Shown: positions 6,551 through 14,589, counted from the stretch's first letter. The stretch is 21,607 nt of DNA from Bacteroidales bacterium M6 (GCA_001689485.1 LUJQ01000023.1:1-21607), one strand, 5' to 3'. The notes: generated by a model from the letters alone, not told the origin. A program made the numbers and translations.

Positions 6551-7297
6551 TCACATGTTCATGCCGCCGTCAACCTGGATAACCTGGCCGGTAACATAGC
6601 TTGCCATGTCGGAGGCAAGGAAGGTTGCAACGTTGGCGATATCCTCAACCTGGCCGCCTCGGCGAAGGGGTATTTTCTTGCACCATTCGGCACGCACATC
6701 GTCGGGCAGGGCGGCTGTCATAGCGGTCTCGATGAAACCGGGGGCGATGGCATTCGCACGGATACCACGCGAACCCACTTCCTGTGCCACACTCTTGGCA
6801 AGGGCGATAAGCCCCGCCTTTGAAGCGGCATAGTTGCTCTGACCGGCATTGCCGTGCACACCGACAACCGATGCCATGTTGATAATCGAACCGCTCTTCT
6901 GACGGAGCATGATCGGCAGCACGGCATGGATGAAGTTGAAAGCGCTCTTAAGGTTCACGGCGATAACGGCATCCCATTGAGCCTCGGTCATACGCATCAT
7001 CAGACCGTCTTTCGTGATACCTGCATTGTTCACAAGCACGTCGATTGAACCGAAATCATTGTGAATCTGCTTCACAACCTCCTCGGTCTGAGCAAAATCG
7101 GCAGCATTCGATGCATAACCCTTAACCTTTACCCCGAGGGCTGCGATTTCTTCTTCTGTCTTTTTGCCGTTCTCGTCGATTACGAGGTCGGTAAATGCGA
7201 TGTTTGCGCCTTCGCGCGCGAAACGCAGGGCAATCTCCTTACCGATGCCGCGTGCGGCGCCGGTCACGATTGCTGTTTTTCCTTCAAGTAATTTCAT
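6551..7297 (-). CDS. fabG: 3-oxoacyl-[acyl-carrier-protein] reductase FabG
   Basis: The 248-aa short-chain dehydrogenase/reductase reduces 3-oxoacyl-ACP with NADPH in fatty acid elongation. Visible motifs are the nucleotide-binding TGAARGIG (12-19), NNAG (90-93) and the catalytic set N115, S143, Y156 and K160 (YAASK). The tail GQVIQVDGGMNM is typical of FabG, and the length matches the family. Other SDR enzymes share these motifs, but the LVNNAGITKDGLMMRM stretch and the C-terminus strongly favour FabG. The gene follows tetR by 27 nt on the same strand, so the two are almost surely cotranscribed from the promoter at 8044-8075. A nested hairpin follows its stop codon. Confidence 0.92.
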   Translation of the reverse strand: MKLLEGKTAIVTGAARGIGKEIALRFAREGANIAFTDLVIDENGKKTEEEIAALGVKVKGYASNAADFAQTEEVVKQIHNDFGSIDVLVNNAGITKDGLMMRMTEAQWDAVIAVNLKSAFNFIHAVLPIMLRQKSGSIINMASVVGVHGNAGQSNYAASKAGLIALAKSVAQEVGSRGIRANAIAPGFIETAMTAALPDDVRAEWCKKIPLRRGGQVEDIANVATFLASDMASYVTGQVIQVDGGMNM

Positions 7298-7324
7298 TGT
7301 TATGTTTTTTGGTCTTGTTGTTTA

Positions 7325-7942
7325 TTATAAATCAGAATCAGGCAGACGGCAGCCAGGGGCTCTCACGCCGTCGAGGATGAATGAAATCACGTTATTGAAC
7401 GTTGCTTCCCGTTCAAACCCGAGGACTTCCATGTTTTCGGCCGCAACGGTATTATCTACCCCCTGCATGACCATTACCACCATCGAGGCGAGATTGGCAG
7501 CCATTTCAGGGACGAACTCCCCGTTATCGACCCCCTCCTGTATAATCTTGTGAAGGATTTCCACCTCTTTCTGGGCAGCAAGCCTACGTGTCTTCCCCAC
7601 CCTGCTCCCCTCCAGCAGGTTAAGAAGCGACATCATTTCATGAGGTTTCTGCGAGGTGGGGCAACGCAGAATCTCAAAACGCGCCCTCATAAAGTTTTCA
7701 AGCTTTTTGGCTGCCGACACGGTTTCTGTCTGAATCTGCCTTTGGCGCGAAACAATCTGCTCGCTCTCACGTTCTATAACCGCCTGGTGAATCTCACGTT
7801 TATTCTTGAAATAAGTGTAAATCGTGCGTCTCCCTTTGTCAGAGGCGTTGGCGATGTCAAGCATGGTCGTGTTCTCCACCCCTTTTCGGACGAAGAGCTG
7901 ACGGGCCACCTCGATAAGGCGTTCTCGTGTCTTGCTTACCAT
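7325..7942 (-). CDS. TetR/AcrR family transcriptional regulator
   Basis: The 205-aa product has an N-terminal TetR DNA-binding domain. Helix-turn-helix residues are TTMLDIANASDKGRRTIYTY (25-44) followed by FKNKREI. A helical ligand-binding or dimer domain of about 150 residues follows and is not recognisable as a named subfamily. It is the first gene of the unit with fabG and is divergent from the PBP4 gene. The shared 296-nt intergenic region carries two face-to-face promoters and an inverted repeat GCCAAA-N7-TTTGGC, a candidate operator. Control of lipid synthesis or envelope genes is plausible from the neighbours, but the ligand and regulon are unknown. Confidence 0.9.
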   Translation of the reverse strand: MVSKTRERLIEVARQLFVRKGVENTTMLDIANASDKGRRTIYTYFKNKREIHQAVIERESEQIVSRQRQIQTETVSAAKKLENFMRARFEILRCPTSQKPHEMMSLLNLLEGSRVGKTRRLAAQKEVEILHKIIQEGVDNGEFVPEMAANLASMVVMVMQGVDNTVAAENMEVLGFEREATFNNVISFILDGVRAPGCRLPDSDL

Positions 7943-8043
7943 GCTGCTGTTTCGGTTCGTGATGGAAAAAAGTACCTGTAATGCTCCTTCGAATCAGACA
8001 AGCCGCAGACAAACAACGCCTGAAGCCATCCTATTTCAATGTG

Positions 8044-8075
8044 CGAAATTACAAAAAAATAAGTCAACTGCCAAA
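8044..8075 (-). promoter_or_regulatory. Promoter for tetR-fabG
   Basis: On the minus strand a -33 element TTTG (8072-8075) is separated by exactly 20 bp from TAATTTCG (8044-8051), which matches TAnnTTTG except for one base. Predicted transcription starts near 8037-8040, about 95 nt before the tetR ATG. Spacing and position fit the Bacteroidota housekeeping promoter well. Confidence 0.6.
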
Positions 8076-8093
8076 AATTATCACATAACGTCA

Positions 8094-8112
8094 GCCAAAT
8101 GACAACTTTGGC
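8094..8112. promoter_or_regulatory. Inverted repeat GCCAAA-N7-TTTGGC, candidate operator
   Basis: GCCAAA (8094-8099) and TTTGGC (8107-8112) form a perfect 6-bp inverted repeat with a 7-bp spacer. It is placed between the -33 elements of the divergent tetR and PBP4 promoters. A third GCCAAA (8070-8075) overlaps the tetR -33 element. The layout suits a binding site for the adjacent TetR protein, but this is inference; short palindromes also occur by chance. Confidence 0.4.
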
Positions 8113-8114
8113 GG

Positions 8115-8146
8115 TTTGGGTGCTTCATGGAATATTACTAACTTCG
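8115..8146 (+). promoter_or_regulatory. Promoter for the PBP4-type carboxypeptidase gene
   Basis: A -33 TTTG (8115-8118) lies exactly 20 bp before TAACTTCG (8139-8146), one base from the TAnnTTTG consensus. Transcription would begin near 8150 and give a leader of about 85-90 nt before the ATG at 8239. This also argues against a TTG start at 8116, which would lie inside the promoter. Confidence 0.6.
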
Positions 8147-8238
8147 TGGTGAAATTATCGGGGATACTATCCCGCCGTAACATGAAGGTATCAAAATCGT
8201 CCTGCATCAAACAAAACAGCAATCACAACAATCAACCT

Positions 8239-9456
8239 ATGTATATCACAAGCATGACCCATAAAATCAAAGCTATATTGTTGATTTGCGCCGCCGTCAG
8301 CGCTATGGCCGCCGCAGCCAGGCCCTCGGCAATCAACATCCCGCGCTCACGCGGGGCAAACATAGGGATATTGATCCGCGACCTGCAAACCGGCAACGAT
8401 ATCGTGTCGGAAAATCCCGACAAATTCCTGACACCCGCAAGCATCCTGAAATGCGTCACCGCAGCCGCCGTCATTCTCGACGGGCATGAAAACGACGAAT
8501 TATGTACCGAAACCACACTTAACGGGGAAATCGGCCCCGACGGCACACTCTATGGCGACATCATCATAAAGGGTATCGGCGACCCGACAACCGAAAGCCG
8601 CCAGTTCCCCGGACACTGCGGAATGGCCGACTCTATCGCATCGCGCATATGCCGCCTGGGTATAAAGCAGATAACGGGCGGTATCGCCATCGACTCCGTA
8701 GGGTTCAAGAACCAAGGCCCCGTGCAGAAATGGGAAGTAGAGGATCTGAAATGGTCATATGGCGCAGGCTTATACCCTCTGAACTATAACGACAATTCAT
8801 GCCCCGGCGACAGGGCGCTTACAGAACCCGGCGAAACATTCGTCGACGCAATCGAAAGCCGCCTTCGTGCCGACAGCATCAACATCGGCTGGCATGAGGT
8901 AGGCTGCCTGGCAGCAGCCCCGCGCAAACTCTACACCCATCGCTCCCCGGCTGTGAAAAGCATCCTGCGAACCATGATGGAGAAAAGCAACAACCTTTAT
9001 GCCGAAGGAATGCTCCGCCTGCTGTCGCCGGGAGGCACTATGGCCGACGCACTTAACCGCGAACGCAAAATACTGGCCGATGCAGGATTCGACACCGATG
9101 CCCTCGTGGCATTCGACGGGAGCGGCCTTACACGCAACAGCAAGCTGACTCCCAAATTCATGGCCGACCTGCTGGAACGTAGCGCCAAGGCCCCGTCCGG
9201 GGAACTTTACGTATCGTTGTTCCCGAAAGCGGGTTTGGAAGGCACAGTCAAAAAACTGCTGCGTGACACCCCGCTCGAAGGCGAGCTTGCCCTGAAAAGC
9301 GGAAGCATGAACGGGGTGCAATGCTATGCAGGTTACCGGCTGGCACCCGACGGCTCACCCTCCCACGTTGTCGTAATAATGGTGAACGACTTCATCTGCA
9401 AACGCGTCCTCGTAACAAAAGCCATATCCGATTTCCTGTTGCGCCAGTTCAACTGA
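8239..9456 (+). CDS. dacB: D-alanyl-D-alanine carboxypeptidase/endopeptidase, PBP4 (peptidase S13) type
   Basis: From the ATG at 8239 the product is 405 aa with an N-terminal signal peptide (KIKAILLICAAVSAMAAAA), so it acts in the periplasm on peptidoglycan peptides. The penicillin-binding motifs are SxxK at S68-I-L-K71 (context TPASILK), SxN as SNN (250-252), and a KTG-type box as KSG (353-355). About 180 residues separate the first two motifs, which is the hallmark insertion of class C PBP4 enzymes. Supporting motifs are GIGDPTTES (112-120) and SYGAGLYPLNYNDN (173-186). The length is somewhat below E. coli DacB (477 aa) but all catalytic motifs are present. In-frame starts at 8182 (ATG) and 8116 (TTG) exist; 8239 gives the cleanest signal peptide and lies downstream of the predicted promoter. 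Confidence 0.9.
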   Translation: MYITSMTHKIKAILLICAAVSAMAAAARPSAINIPRSRGANIGILIRDLQTGNDIVSENPDKFLTPASILKCVTAAAVILDGHENDELCTETTLNGEIGPDGTLYGDIIIKGIGDPTTESRQFPGHCGMADSIASRICRLGIKQITGGIAIDSVGFKNQGPVQKWEVEDLKWSYGAGLYPLNYNDNSCPGDRALTEPGETFVDAIESRLRADSINIGWHEVGCLAAAPRKLYTHRSPAVKSILRTMMEKSNNLYAEGMLRLLSPGGTMADALNRERKILADAGFDTDALVAFDGSGLTRNSKLTPKFMADLLERSAKAPSGELYVSLFPKAGLEGTVKKLLRDTPLEGELALKSGSMNGVQCYAGYRLAPDGSPSHVVVIMVNDFICKRVLVTKAISDFLLRQFN

Positions 9457-9560
9457 CAAACAAGCCGTTAGGAATGTTATAATCATAGTGAGAAGTCATC
9501 TGGGCTTCCAAATCTCAAAAATCCGGCAAACACAATCTGCCCTATTTCAAACACTACATT

Positions 9561-10379
9561 ATGAAAGAGTATATCAACGAGATGCTTCACCTTACAGCAG
9601 ATATAGCCGAGGAACTCCTGCGGCTCAAAGATACCGACAACGACGTTGACGAGGAACTGTGCCGGAAAATCCGCAGGCTATCATTCATCGCCGACCATAA
9701 TGTCGGCGAAAATGCCGATGACCGCATAGAGGAAATCACCAAAGCAATCATACAAGACCGCGCCAATGAGCTTAGGGAAGAGGCGGAAACAGTAGTATCC
9801 GACGCCATGGCATCCGATGCACTTATCGACGAAGCGCGCCGGGAAGCGGAACTATCCGAAACCGACGACATTCCAAACAACGAAGTCACGGACGACCATC
9901 AGTGCGAACCTTCGTCATCATTCCCGCATCAGCCCCTGCAGGAAGAAAATAATGATGTCGATGCTGATAACGCAGATAACGATGGCGAACCCACAGTGGA
10001 GGAAGCCGAATCAGAAGCATGGGAAACAAACGAAGCCGAATCCCCCACCCCTCAGGAGGATATGCATAACAATGCCGATAGTGCCGAATTCGAGGAAGCG
10101 GATGATGCCGGAGACCGAGACAACACGGCTCCGACAGCCATCCCCGTGCTGACAGCATCACAGCTCAGGAACTCGCTGACTCTTAACGACATGTTCCTTT
10201 ACCGCAGAACGCTGTTCGGAGGTTCGTCCGACCGTTTTGACAAAGCCCTGGCCCATATAGCCACACTGCAATCAATCAGCGATGTGAAAGCATTCCTCTC
10301 TGAAACGGGACACATAAATCTGAATACAGAAGAGGCTAAAGACTTCATAAGCTCAATAAGCCAGTTTTTCAACGAATAA
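9561..10379 (+). CDS. Unknown protein with acidic low-complexity linker
   Basis: The 272-aa protein has three visible parts. An N-terminal helical region (1-100) starts MKEYINEMLHLTADIAEELL. A very acidic, Asn/Glu/Asp/Ala-rich linker (about 100-190) is probably disordered. A C-terminal domain (about 197-272) reads SQLRNSLTLNDMFLYRRTLFGG followed by helices ending DFISSISQFFNE. I recall the C-terminal LTLND-F-RR-LFG pattern from Bacteroidota proteins without a named function. There is no signal peptide or membrane helix. It lies 104 nt after the PBP4 gene and 27 nt before rsmI, so cotranscription with rsmI is likely. The middle segment is probably fast-evolving. Confidence 0.8.
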   Translation: MKEYINEMLHLTADIAEELLRLKDTDNDVDEELCRKIRRLSFIADHNVGENADDRIEEITKAIIQDRANELREEAETVVSDAMASDALIDEARREAELSETDDIPNNEVTDDHQCEPSSSFPHQPLQEENNDVDADNADNDGEPTVEEAESEAWETNEAESPTPQEDMHNNADSAEFEEADDAGDRDNTAPTAIPVLTASQLRNSLTLNDMFLYRRTLFGGSSDRFDKALAHIATLQSISDVKAFLSETGHINLNTEEAKDFISSISQFFNE

Positions 10380-10406
10380 ACACCACACCTCCGCATAACA
10401 CAAAAA

Positions 10407-11147
10407 ATGGAACCAAAAGGGAAATTATACGTAGTCCCTACCCCGGTAGGCAACCTTGGCGACATGGCACCCCGCAGCGTGGAAATTCTGAAAACATGCT
10501 CGCTGATTCTTGCCGAGGACACGCGCACCAGCAGCGTGGTTACACGTCATTTCGGCATAACCACCCCCATGCAGTCGCATCACAAATTCAACGAACACGA
10601 AACCACAGCCCCGATTGTAAACCGCCTCCTGGCCGGGGAATGCATAGCTTTGATTTCCGATGCCGGGACACCGGCCATATCCGACCCCGGGTTCATGCTC
10701 ACCCGTGCATGCCGGCAAAACGGCATCGAGGTCGAAACCATCCCGGGCCCTACGGCATTCGTGCCTGCACTGGTCAACTCGGGGCTGCCGTGCGAGCGGT
10801 TCACATTCGAAGGATTCCTACCGATGAAAAAAGGGAGGGCGACACGTCTGGCAGAACTCGCCCAGGAACCCCGCACCATGATAATCTACGAATCACCAAT
10901 GCGCCTGGCCAAAACCCTCAAAGAACTGGCCGAAGCATTCGGCTCCGAAAGAGACGCATCAGTGTCGCGCGAAATCTCCAAACTGCATAACACCACATGT
11001 AACGGCTCCCTCGGTGAACTTGCAGAATATTTCACCGTGAACAATCCGAAGGGGGAAATCGTTATAGTCATTGCAGGGAAGAGGGATGATAAATCAGTTA
11101 AGAAAATTCATCGTAACAAATATCGCGACAACGACGACGAAGAATAA
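10407..11147 (+). CDS. rsmI: 16S rRNA (cytidine(1402)-2'-O)-methyltransferase RsmI
   Basis: The 246-aa SAM-dependent methyltransferase modifies the 2'-O of C1402 in 16S rRNA at the decoding centre. It belongs to the tetrapyrrole-methylase fold family. Motifs are LYVVPTPVGNLGDMAPR (7-23), AEDTRTSSVV (36-45), ISDAGTPAISDPG (83-95), IPGPTA and FEGFLPMKKGR. The C-terminus is basic then acidic (KIHRNKYRDNDDEE). E. coli RsmI is 286 aa; this shorter form lacks the extra C-terminal segment, which I take as normal for the group. The ATG at 10407 fits the conserved start. It follows the acidic-linker gene closely. Confidence 0.93.
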   Translation: MEPKGKLYVVPTPVGNLGDMAPRSVEILKTCSLILAEDTRTSSVVTRHFGITTPMQSHHKFNEHETTAPIVNRLLAGECIALISDAGTPAISDPGFMLTRACRQNGIEVETIPGPTAFVPALVNSGLPCERFTFEGFLPMKKGRATRLAELAQEPRTMIIYESPMRLAKTLKELAEAFGSERDASVSREISKLHNTTCNGSLGELAEYFTVNNPKGEIVIVIAGKRDDKSVKKIHRNKYRDNDDEE

Positions 11148-11164
11148 AAACCATATCGCAAAAC

Positions 11165-11181
11165 ACGGCTGCAGAAGCCGT
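11165..11181 (+). terminator. Weak hairpin after rsmI
   Basis: ACGGCT (11165-11170) pairs with AGCCGT (11176-11181) over a 5-nt loop, followed by TTTAAGG. It is 17 nt past the rsmI stop. The short stem and poor U-tract make it only a possible terminator. Confidence 0.3.
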
Positions 11182-11246
11182 TTAAGGCGCCGGGTCGTGA
11201 CCAGTGATAAACAACTCAAGGAAATTACATTAACAACTATTTACTT

Positions 11247-12110
11247 ATGAAGAAATTAGCTTTGCTAGCAATCACAGGCCTCGTATTTACAACAGCCTGT
11301 AACCACCGTGCCGAACAATCGCAGGTTGCCGACATCCCCACCACCGGCGACTCACTACGCATCGCACTTGCCAACCAGGACAGCCTGTTGGTGCTTATGA
11401 ACGATGTGGCCGACGGTATGGCCCAGATTAAACAGATGGAGAACATCCTGTCATCGACCAACGACCTTTCGGCTGAATCAAAAGACAGACGCCAGCAGAT
11501 ACGCAACGACATGCTTGTGATCCAGCAGACATTGCAGATGCGGCGCGACCGTCTTGCCGAGCTTGAGAAAAAACTCCAGAACAGCTCGTCGAACAACTCG
11601 ACCCTGCAAAAATCGATACAGACCCTGAAGAAACAGATTTCTGACCAGGAAGGGACAATCGAAACCCTTCGCAAAGACCTTTCCAACGCCAACATCCACA
11701 TAGAGCGCCTCACGGCCAACCTCGACTCGCTCAACAGCCAGGTAGCATCGGTAACGGCAGCAAAAGAGGAAGTTGAACAGGTTGCATCCGACCTCACAAA
11801 CGAACTCAACACATGCTATTACGCAATCGGAAGCAAAAGCGAACTCAAAGAGCACAAACTCATTGAAACCGGTTTCCTCCGCAAAACCAAAATCATGCCC
11901 GAGGATTTCGAACAAAGCTACTTCACCATGGGCGACAAACGCACCCTGACCTCTATCGACCTGCACTCGAAAAAGGCAAAAGTGCTGACCAACCAGCCGT
12001 CTGACTCCTACACGATAACAGAAGCTCCCAATGGCAGCAAGGTTCTTAAAATTACAAGCCCCGCACGCTTTTGGAGCGTAACAAACTTCCTCGTTATACA
12101 GGTCGACTGA
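11247..12110 (+). CDS. Coiled-coil surface lipoprotein, Cbp1-like family
   Basis: The 287-aa product has a lipoprotein signal peptide (MKKLALLAITGLVFTTAC, acylated Cys18). A long coiled coil follows (about residues 55-190) rich in Gln, Lys, Leu and Ser, for example QQIRNDMLVIQQTLQMRRDR and LQKSIQTLKKQISDQEGTIE. A C-terminal domain follows: NTCYYAIGSKSELKEHKLIE, FEQSYFTMGDKRTL, ITSPARFWSVTNFLVIQVD. This C-terminal pattern matches the Bacteroidota family that databases label Cbp1-type collagen-binding adhesin; I would not assume collagen binding here. It is likely anchored in the outer membrane. It stands alone between a 99-nt gap and a strong terminator. Confidence 0.82.
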   Translation: MKKLALLAITGLVFTTACNHRAEQSQVADIPTTGDSLRIALANQDSLLVLMNDVADGMAQIKQMENILSSTNDLSAESKDRRQQIRNDMLVIQQTLQMRRDRLAELEKKLQNSSSNNSTLQKSIQTLKKQISDQEGTIETLRKDLSNANIHIERLTANLDSLNSQVASVTAAKEEVEQVASDLTNELNTCYYAIGSKSELKEHKLIETGFLRKTKIMPEDFEQSYFTMGDKRTLTSIDLHSKKAKVLTNQPSDSYTITEAPNGSKVLKITSPARFWSVTNFLVIQVD

Positions 12111-12152
12111 CATTCCGACATCATCTGCCATAACTAAGGTAAATATTACCGC

Positions 12153-12193
12153 ATATCGCGACCTCGCCCCCGGTGTGGTCGCGATATTTGTTT
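12153..12193 (+). terminator. Intrinsic terminator after the Cbp1-like gene
   Basis: Perfect 11-bp arms ATATCGCGACC (12153-12163) and GGTCGCGATAT (12177-12187) enclose a C-rich 13-nt loop and are followed by TTGTTTAT. It lies 43 nt past the lipoprotein stop. The end of the right arm overlaps the -33 element of the ftsY promoter by one base. Confidence 0.8.
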
Positions 12194-12218
12194 ATATGAC
12201 GGCATTTTCGTAATTTTG
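12187..12218 (+). promoter_or_regulatory. Promoter for the ftsY-rimO-menF-patatin-amylase unit
   Basis: A -33 TTTG (12187-12190) is followed after exactly 20 bp by TAATTTTG (12211-12218), a perfect Bacteroidota -7 box. Transcription should start near 12225, giving a short leader of under 30 nt before the ftsY ATG at 12253. This is the best-matching promoter in the window. Confidence 0.7.
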
Positions 12219-12252
12219 CAAGTCTTACATAACCTTGACATTCCGCATCATA

Positions 12253-13212
12253 ATGGGATTTTTCAACAAGCTTTTCTCAAAAGAGAAAAAAGAGACTCTC
12301 GACAACGGCCTTGAACGCACCAAACAAGGCCTATTCTCAAAAATAACCCGTGCCGTAGCCGGGAAATCGAAAATCGACGACGATGTGCTCGATAATCTCG
12401 AAGAGGTGTTCATAACCTCCGACGTGGGGGTGGAAACCACCCTGAAGATTATCGACCGCATCCAGAAGCGTGTGGCCAGGGATAAATATGTGGGATCATC
12501 GGAGCTTAACAAACTCCTTTGCGAAGAAATATGCGAACTGCTTGCCGAGAACAATAACGAATCGGCCGAGGAGGATTTCACCGTACCCGCCGGGCACAAA
12601 CCCCATGTAATAATGGTTGTCGGGGTAAACGGCGTCGGGAAGACCACAACGATAGGCAAACTCGCGGCACAATTCAAGGCTGCCGGAAACAAAGTGATGC
12701 TCGGCGCCGCCGACACATTCCGTGCCGCAGCCGTGGAACAGCTCGACATATGGGGCGAACGGGCAGGCGTGCCGGTCGTAAAGCAGAAACTAGGCAGCGA
12801 CCCCGCCGCAGTGGCATTCGACACGCTCCAGTCGGCCAAAGCCAACGATATCGACGTTGTGATTATCGACACGGCCGGACGTCTGCATAACAAGAAGGGA
12901 CTGATGGACGAGCTGTCGAAAATACGCAACGTCATGCAGAAAGTGGTGCCCGATGCCCCGCACGAAGTCCTCCTGGTGCTCGACGGCTCCACCGGGCAGA
13001 ATGCCTTTGAACAGGCACGCCAGTTCGTGGCTGCCACCAACGTCAACGAGCTTGCCGTTACAAAGCTCGACGGCACAGCCAAAGGCGGCGTGGTGATAGG
13101 TATCTCCGACCAATTCAAAATCCCTGTAAAATATATCGGCCTCGGTGAAGGCATCAATGACCTCCAGGTGTTCCACAAGAAAGAATTTGTGGAATCGCTT
13201 TTCGGAGCATGA
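12253..13212 (+). CDS. ftsY: Signal recognition particle receptor FtsY
   Basis: From the ATG at 12253 the product is 319 aa. It is the SRP-family GTPase that docks SRP-ribosome complexes at the inner membrane translocon. A short basic N-terminus (MGFFNKLFSKEKKE) leads into the helical N domain, then the G domain. Visible G-domain motifs are P-loop GVNGVGKTTTIGKL (124-137), ADTFRAAAVEQL, DTAGR, TKLDGTAKGG, and the C-terminal FIGE-like YIGLGEGINDLQVF. The acidic A domain of E. coli FtsY is absent, as in many bacteria. A TTG at 12235 would add six residues but lies almost at the predicted transcription start. It leads a five-gene plus-strand run. Confidence 0.95.
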   Translation: MGFFNKLFSKEKKETLDNGLERTKQGLFSKITRAVAGKSKIDDDVLDNLEEVFITSDVGVETTLKIIDRIQKRVARDKYVGSSELNKLLCEEICELLAENNNESAEEDFTVPAGHKPHVIMVVGVNGVGKTTTIGKLAAQFKAAGNKVMLGAADTFRAAAVEQLDIWGERAGVPVVKQKLGSDPAAVAFDTLQSAKANDIDVVIIDTAGRLHNKKGLMDELSKIRNVMQKVVPDAPHEVLLVLDGSTGQNAFEQARQFVAATNVNELAVTKLDGTAKGGVVIGISDQFKIPVKYIGLGEGINDLQVFHKKEFVESLFGA

Positions 13213-13237
13213 CCAAATAACCCCGCATCGCGGCATC

Positions 13238-13271
13238 CCTGACCGGGTCCCGCCATGTGCGGCGTGTCAGG
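13238..13271 (+). terminator. Possible hairpin between ftsY and rimO
   Basis: CCTGAC (13238-13243) pairs with GTCAGG (13266-13271), and CCGC/GCGG can pair inside. It is followed by AACTGTATCTT, with no U-run. It may be a partial terminator or an mRNA processing element. No rimO promoter is evident, so readthrough is likely. Confidence 0.3.
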
Positions 13272-13302
13272 AACTGTATCTTAACCATTTCAATTCGGAA
13301 AA

Positions 13303-14589
13303 TTGCGCACTGTAAATCTTATAACCCTAGGTTGCTCGAAAAACCTTGTTGACTCGGAGCGGGTATTGAAGATGCTCGCCGACTCCGGGTTCGAAGCCTC
13401 GCACGAAACCTCATCCCCTACCGACATAGTGGTGGTGAACACTTGCGGTTTCATCGGCGACGCCAAAGAGGAATCGGTCAACACAATCCTCGAACAGGTC
13501 GAAGCCAAAAACCTCGGGCACATAAAGGAACTCTACGTGATGGGGTGCCTGTCGGAACGCTATCGTCAGGACTTGCAGAAAGAGCTTCCCGAAGTCGACA
13601 GGTTTTACGGCAAATTCGACTGGACTTCGCTTGTTACCGATCTGACGCGGCGACATCCCGGAGCCATATCCTACGACCGTGTCATCACCACCCCTTCACA
13701 CCACGCATACCTCAAAATAGCCGAAGGGTGCAACAGGTTCTGCGCCTTCTGCGCCATCCCGCTCATTACAGGGCGGTATAAATCGCGGCCGATAGAGGAA
13801 ATCGAGGAAGAGGTCAGAACGCTGGTAGCACGCGGGGTAAAGGAATTCAACGTCATAGCCCAGGATCTTTCAGGCTACGGCCAAGACCTTTATGGCGAAC
13901 TGAAGCTACCAGAACTGGTTGACCGTCTCGCCGATATCGACGGGGTGAAATGGATTCGCCTGCATTACGCATACCCTACGGAATTCCCCCGCGGGCTTCT
14001 TGACGTGATGGCACGCCGTGAAAACGTGTGCACATATCTCGACATAGCCCTCCAACACATTTCCGACAATGTGCTGAACAATATGCGCCGGCACATATCT
14101 GCCGACGAGACCCGCAGCCTGTTGGCCGAAATGCGCCGAAAAGTCCCCGGCATACACATCCGCACCACCCTGATGGTAGGATTCCCCGGGGAAACCGATG
14201 AAGATTTCAATGAATTGCTCGACTTCGTCAAAGAACAACGGTTCGAGCGGATGGGCGCGTTTGCCTACTGCGAGGAGGACGACACATTTGCCGCGCGTAA
14301 TTACACCGACAATGTGCCTGAGGATGTGAAACAGGAGCGCCTTGACCGCCTAATGGCCCTCCAGGAGGAAATCTCTATGGAAATCCAGCAGGAAAAAGTC
14401 GGACAGACGCTTGAAGTGGTTATCGACCGCGAAGAAGACGACTTCTATATCGCACGGACACAATGGGATTCCCCGGAAGTCGATCCAGAAGTCCTGGTCA
14501 AAAAGACACGAGAACTTCAACCGGGCATGTTCTGCAACGTTATTATTACAGAGGCTATGCCTTTCGAATTGATAGCCATCCCCGAATGA
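13303..14589 (+). CDS. rimO: Ribosomal protein S12 methylthiotransferase RimO
   Basis: The 428-aa radical-SAM enzyme adds a methylthio group to an aspartate of ribosomal protein S12. It has the MTTase N-terminal domain with cluster cysteines C11 (ITLGCSKN), C48 (VNTCGF) and C82 (VMGCLSE). The radical-SAM motif CNRFCAFC (C143, C147, C150) and a C-terminal TRAM domain (about 364-428) follow. SKNLVDSE and GRYKSRP favour RimO over MiaB. The start codon is TTG at 13303: an in-frame stop lies at 13282-13284, no ATG comes before the essential C11, and MRTVNLITLGCSKN aligns with family N-termini. The stop overlaps the next gene's ATG (ATGA), indicating translational coupling. Confidence 0.93.
   Translation: MRTVNLITLGCSKNLVDSERVLKMLADSGFEASHETSSPTDIVVVNTCGFIGDAKEESVNTILEQVEAKNLGHIKELYVMGCLSERYRQDLQKELPEVDRFYGKFDWTSLVTDLTRRHPGAISYDRVITTPSHHAYLKIAEGCNRFCAFCAIPLITGRYKSRPIEEIEEEVRTLVARGVKEFNVIAQDLSGYGQDLYGELKLPELVDRLADIDGVKWIRLHYAYPTEFPRGLLDVMARRENVCTYLDIALQHISDNVLNNMRRHISADETRSLLAEMRRKVPGIHIRTTLMVGFPGETDEDFNELLDFVKEQRFERMGAFAYCEEDDTFAARNYTDNVPEDVKQERLDRLMALQEEISMEIQQEKVGQTLEVVIDREEDDFYIARTQWDSPEVDPEVLVKKTRELQPGMFCNVIITEAMPFELIAIPE

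Noticed and set aside
8116..8238. Longer N-terminus for the PBP4 gene (TTG at 8116 or ATG at 8182)
   Set aside because: 8116 lies inside the predicted promoter, and both would place a long polar stretch before the signal peptide.
9490..9502. Short match GAAGTCATC-GG shared with 21378-21390 (opposite no gene)
   Set aside because: At about 11 matching bases this is within chance expectation for a window of this size.
12225..13256. Open frame of 343 codons on the minus strand opposite ftsY
   Set aside because: It mirrors a confident FtsY gene, is Ser/Thr/Pro-rich low-complexity in translation and has no domain; it is an antisense shadow.
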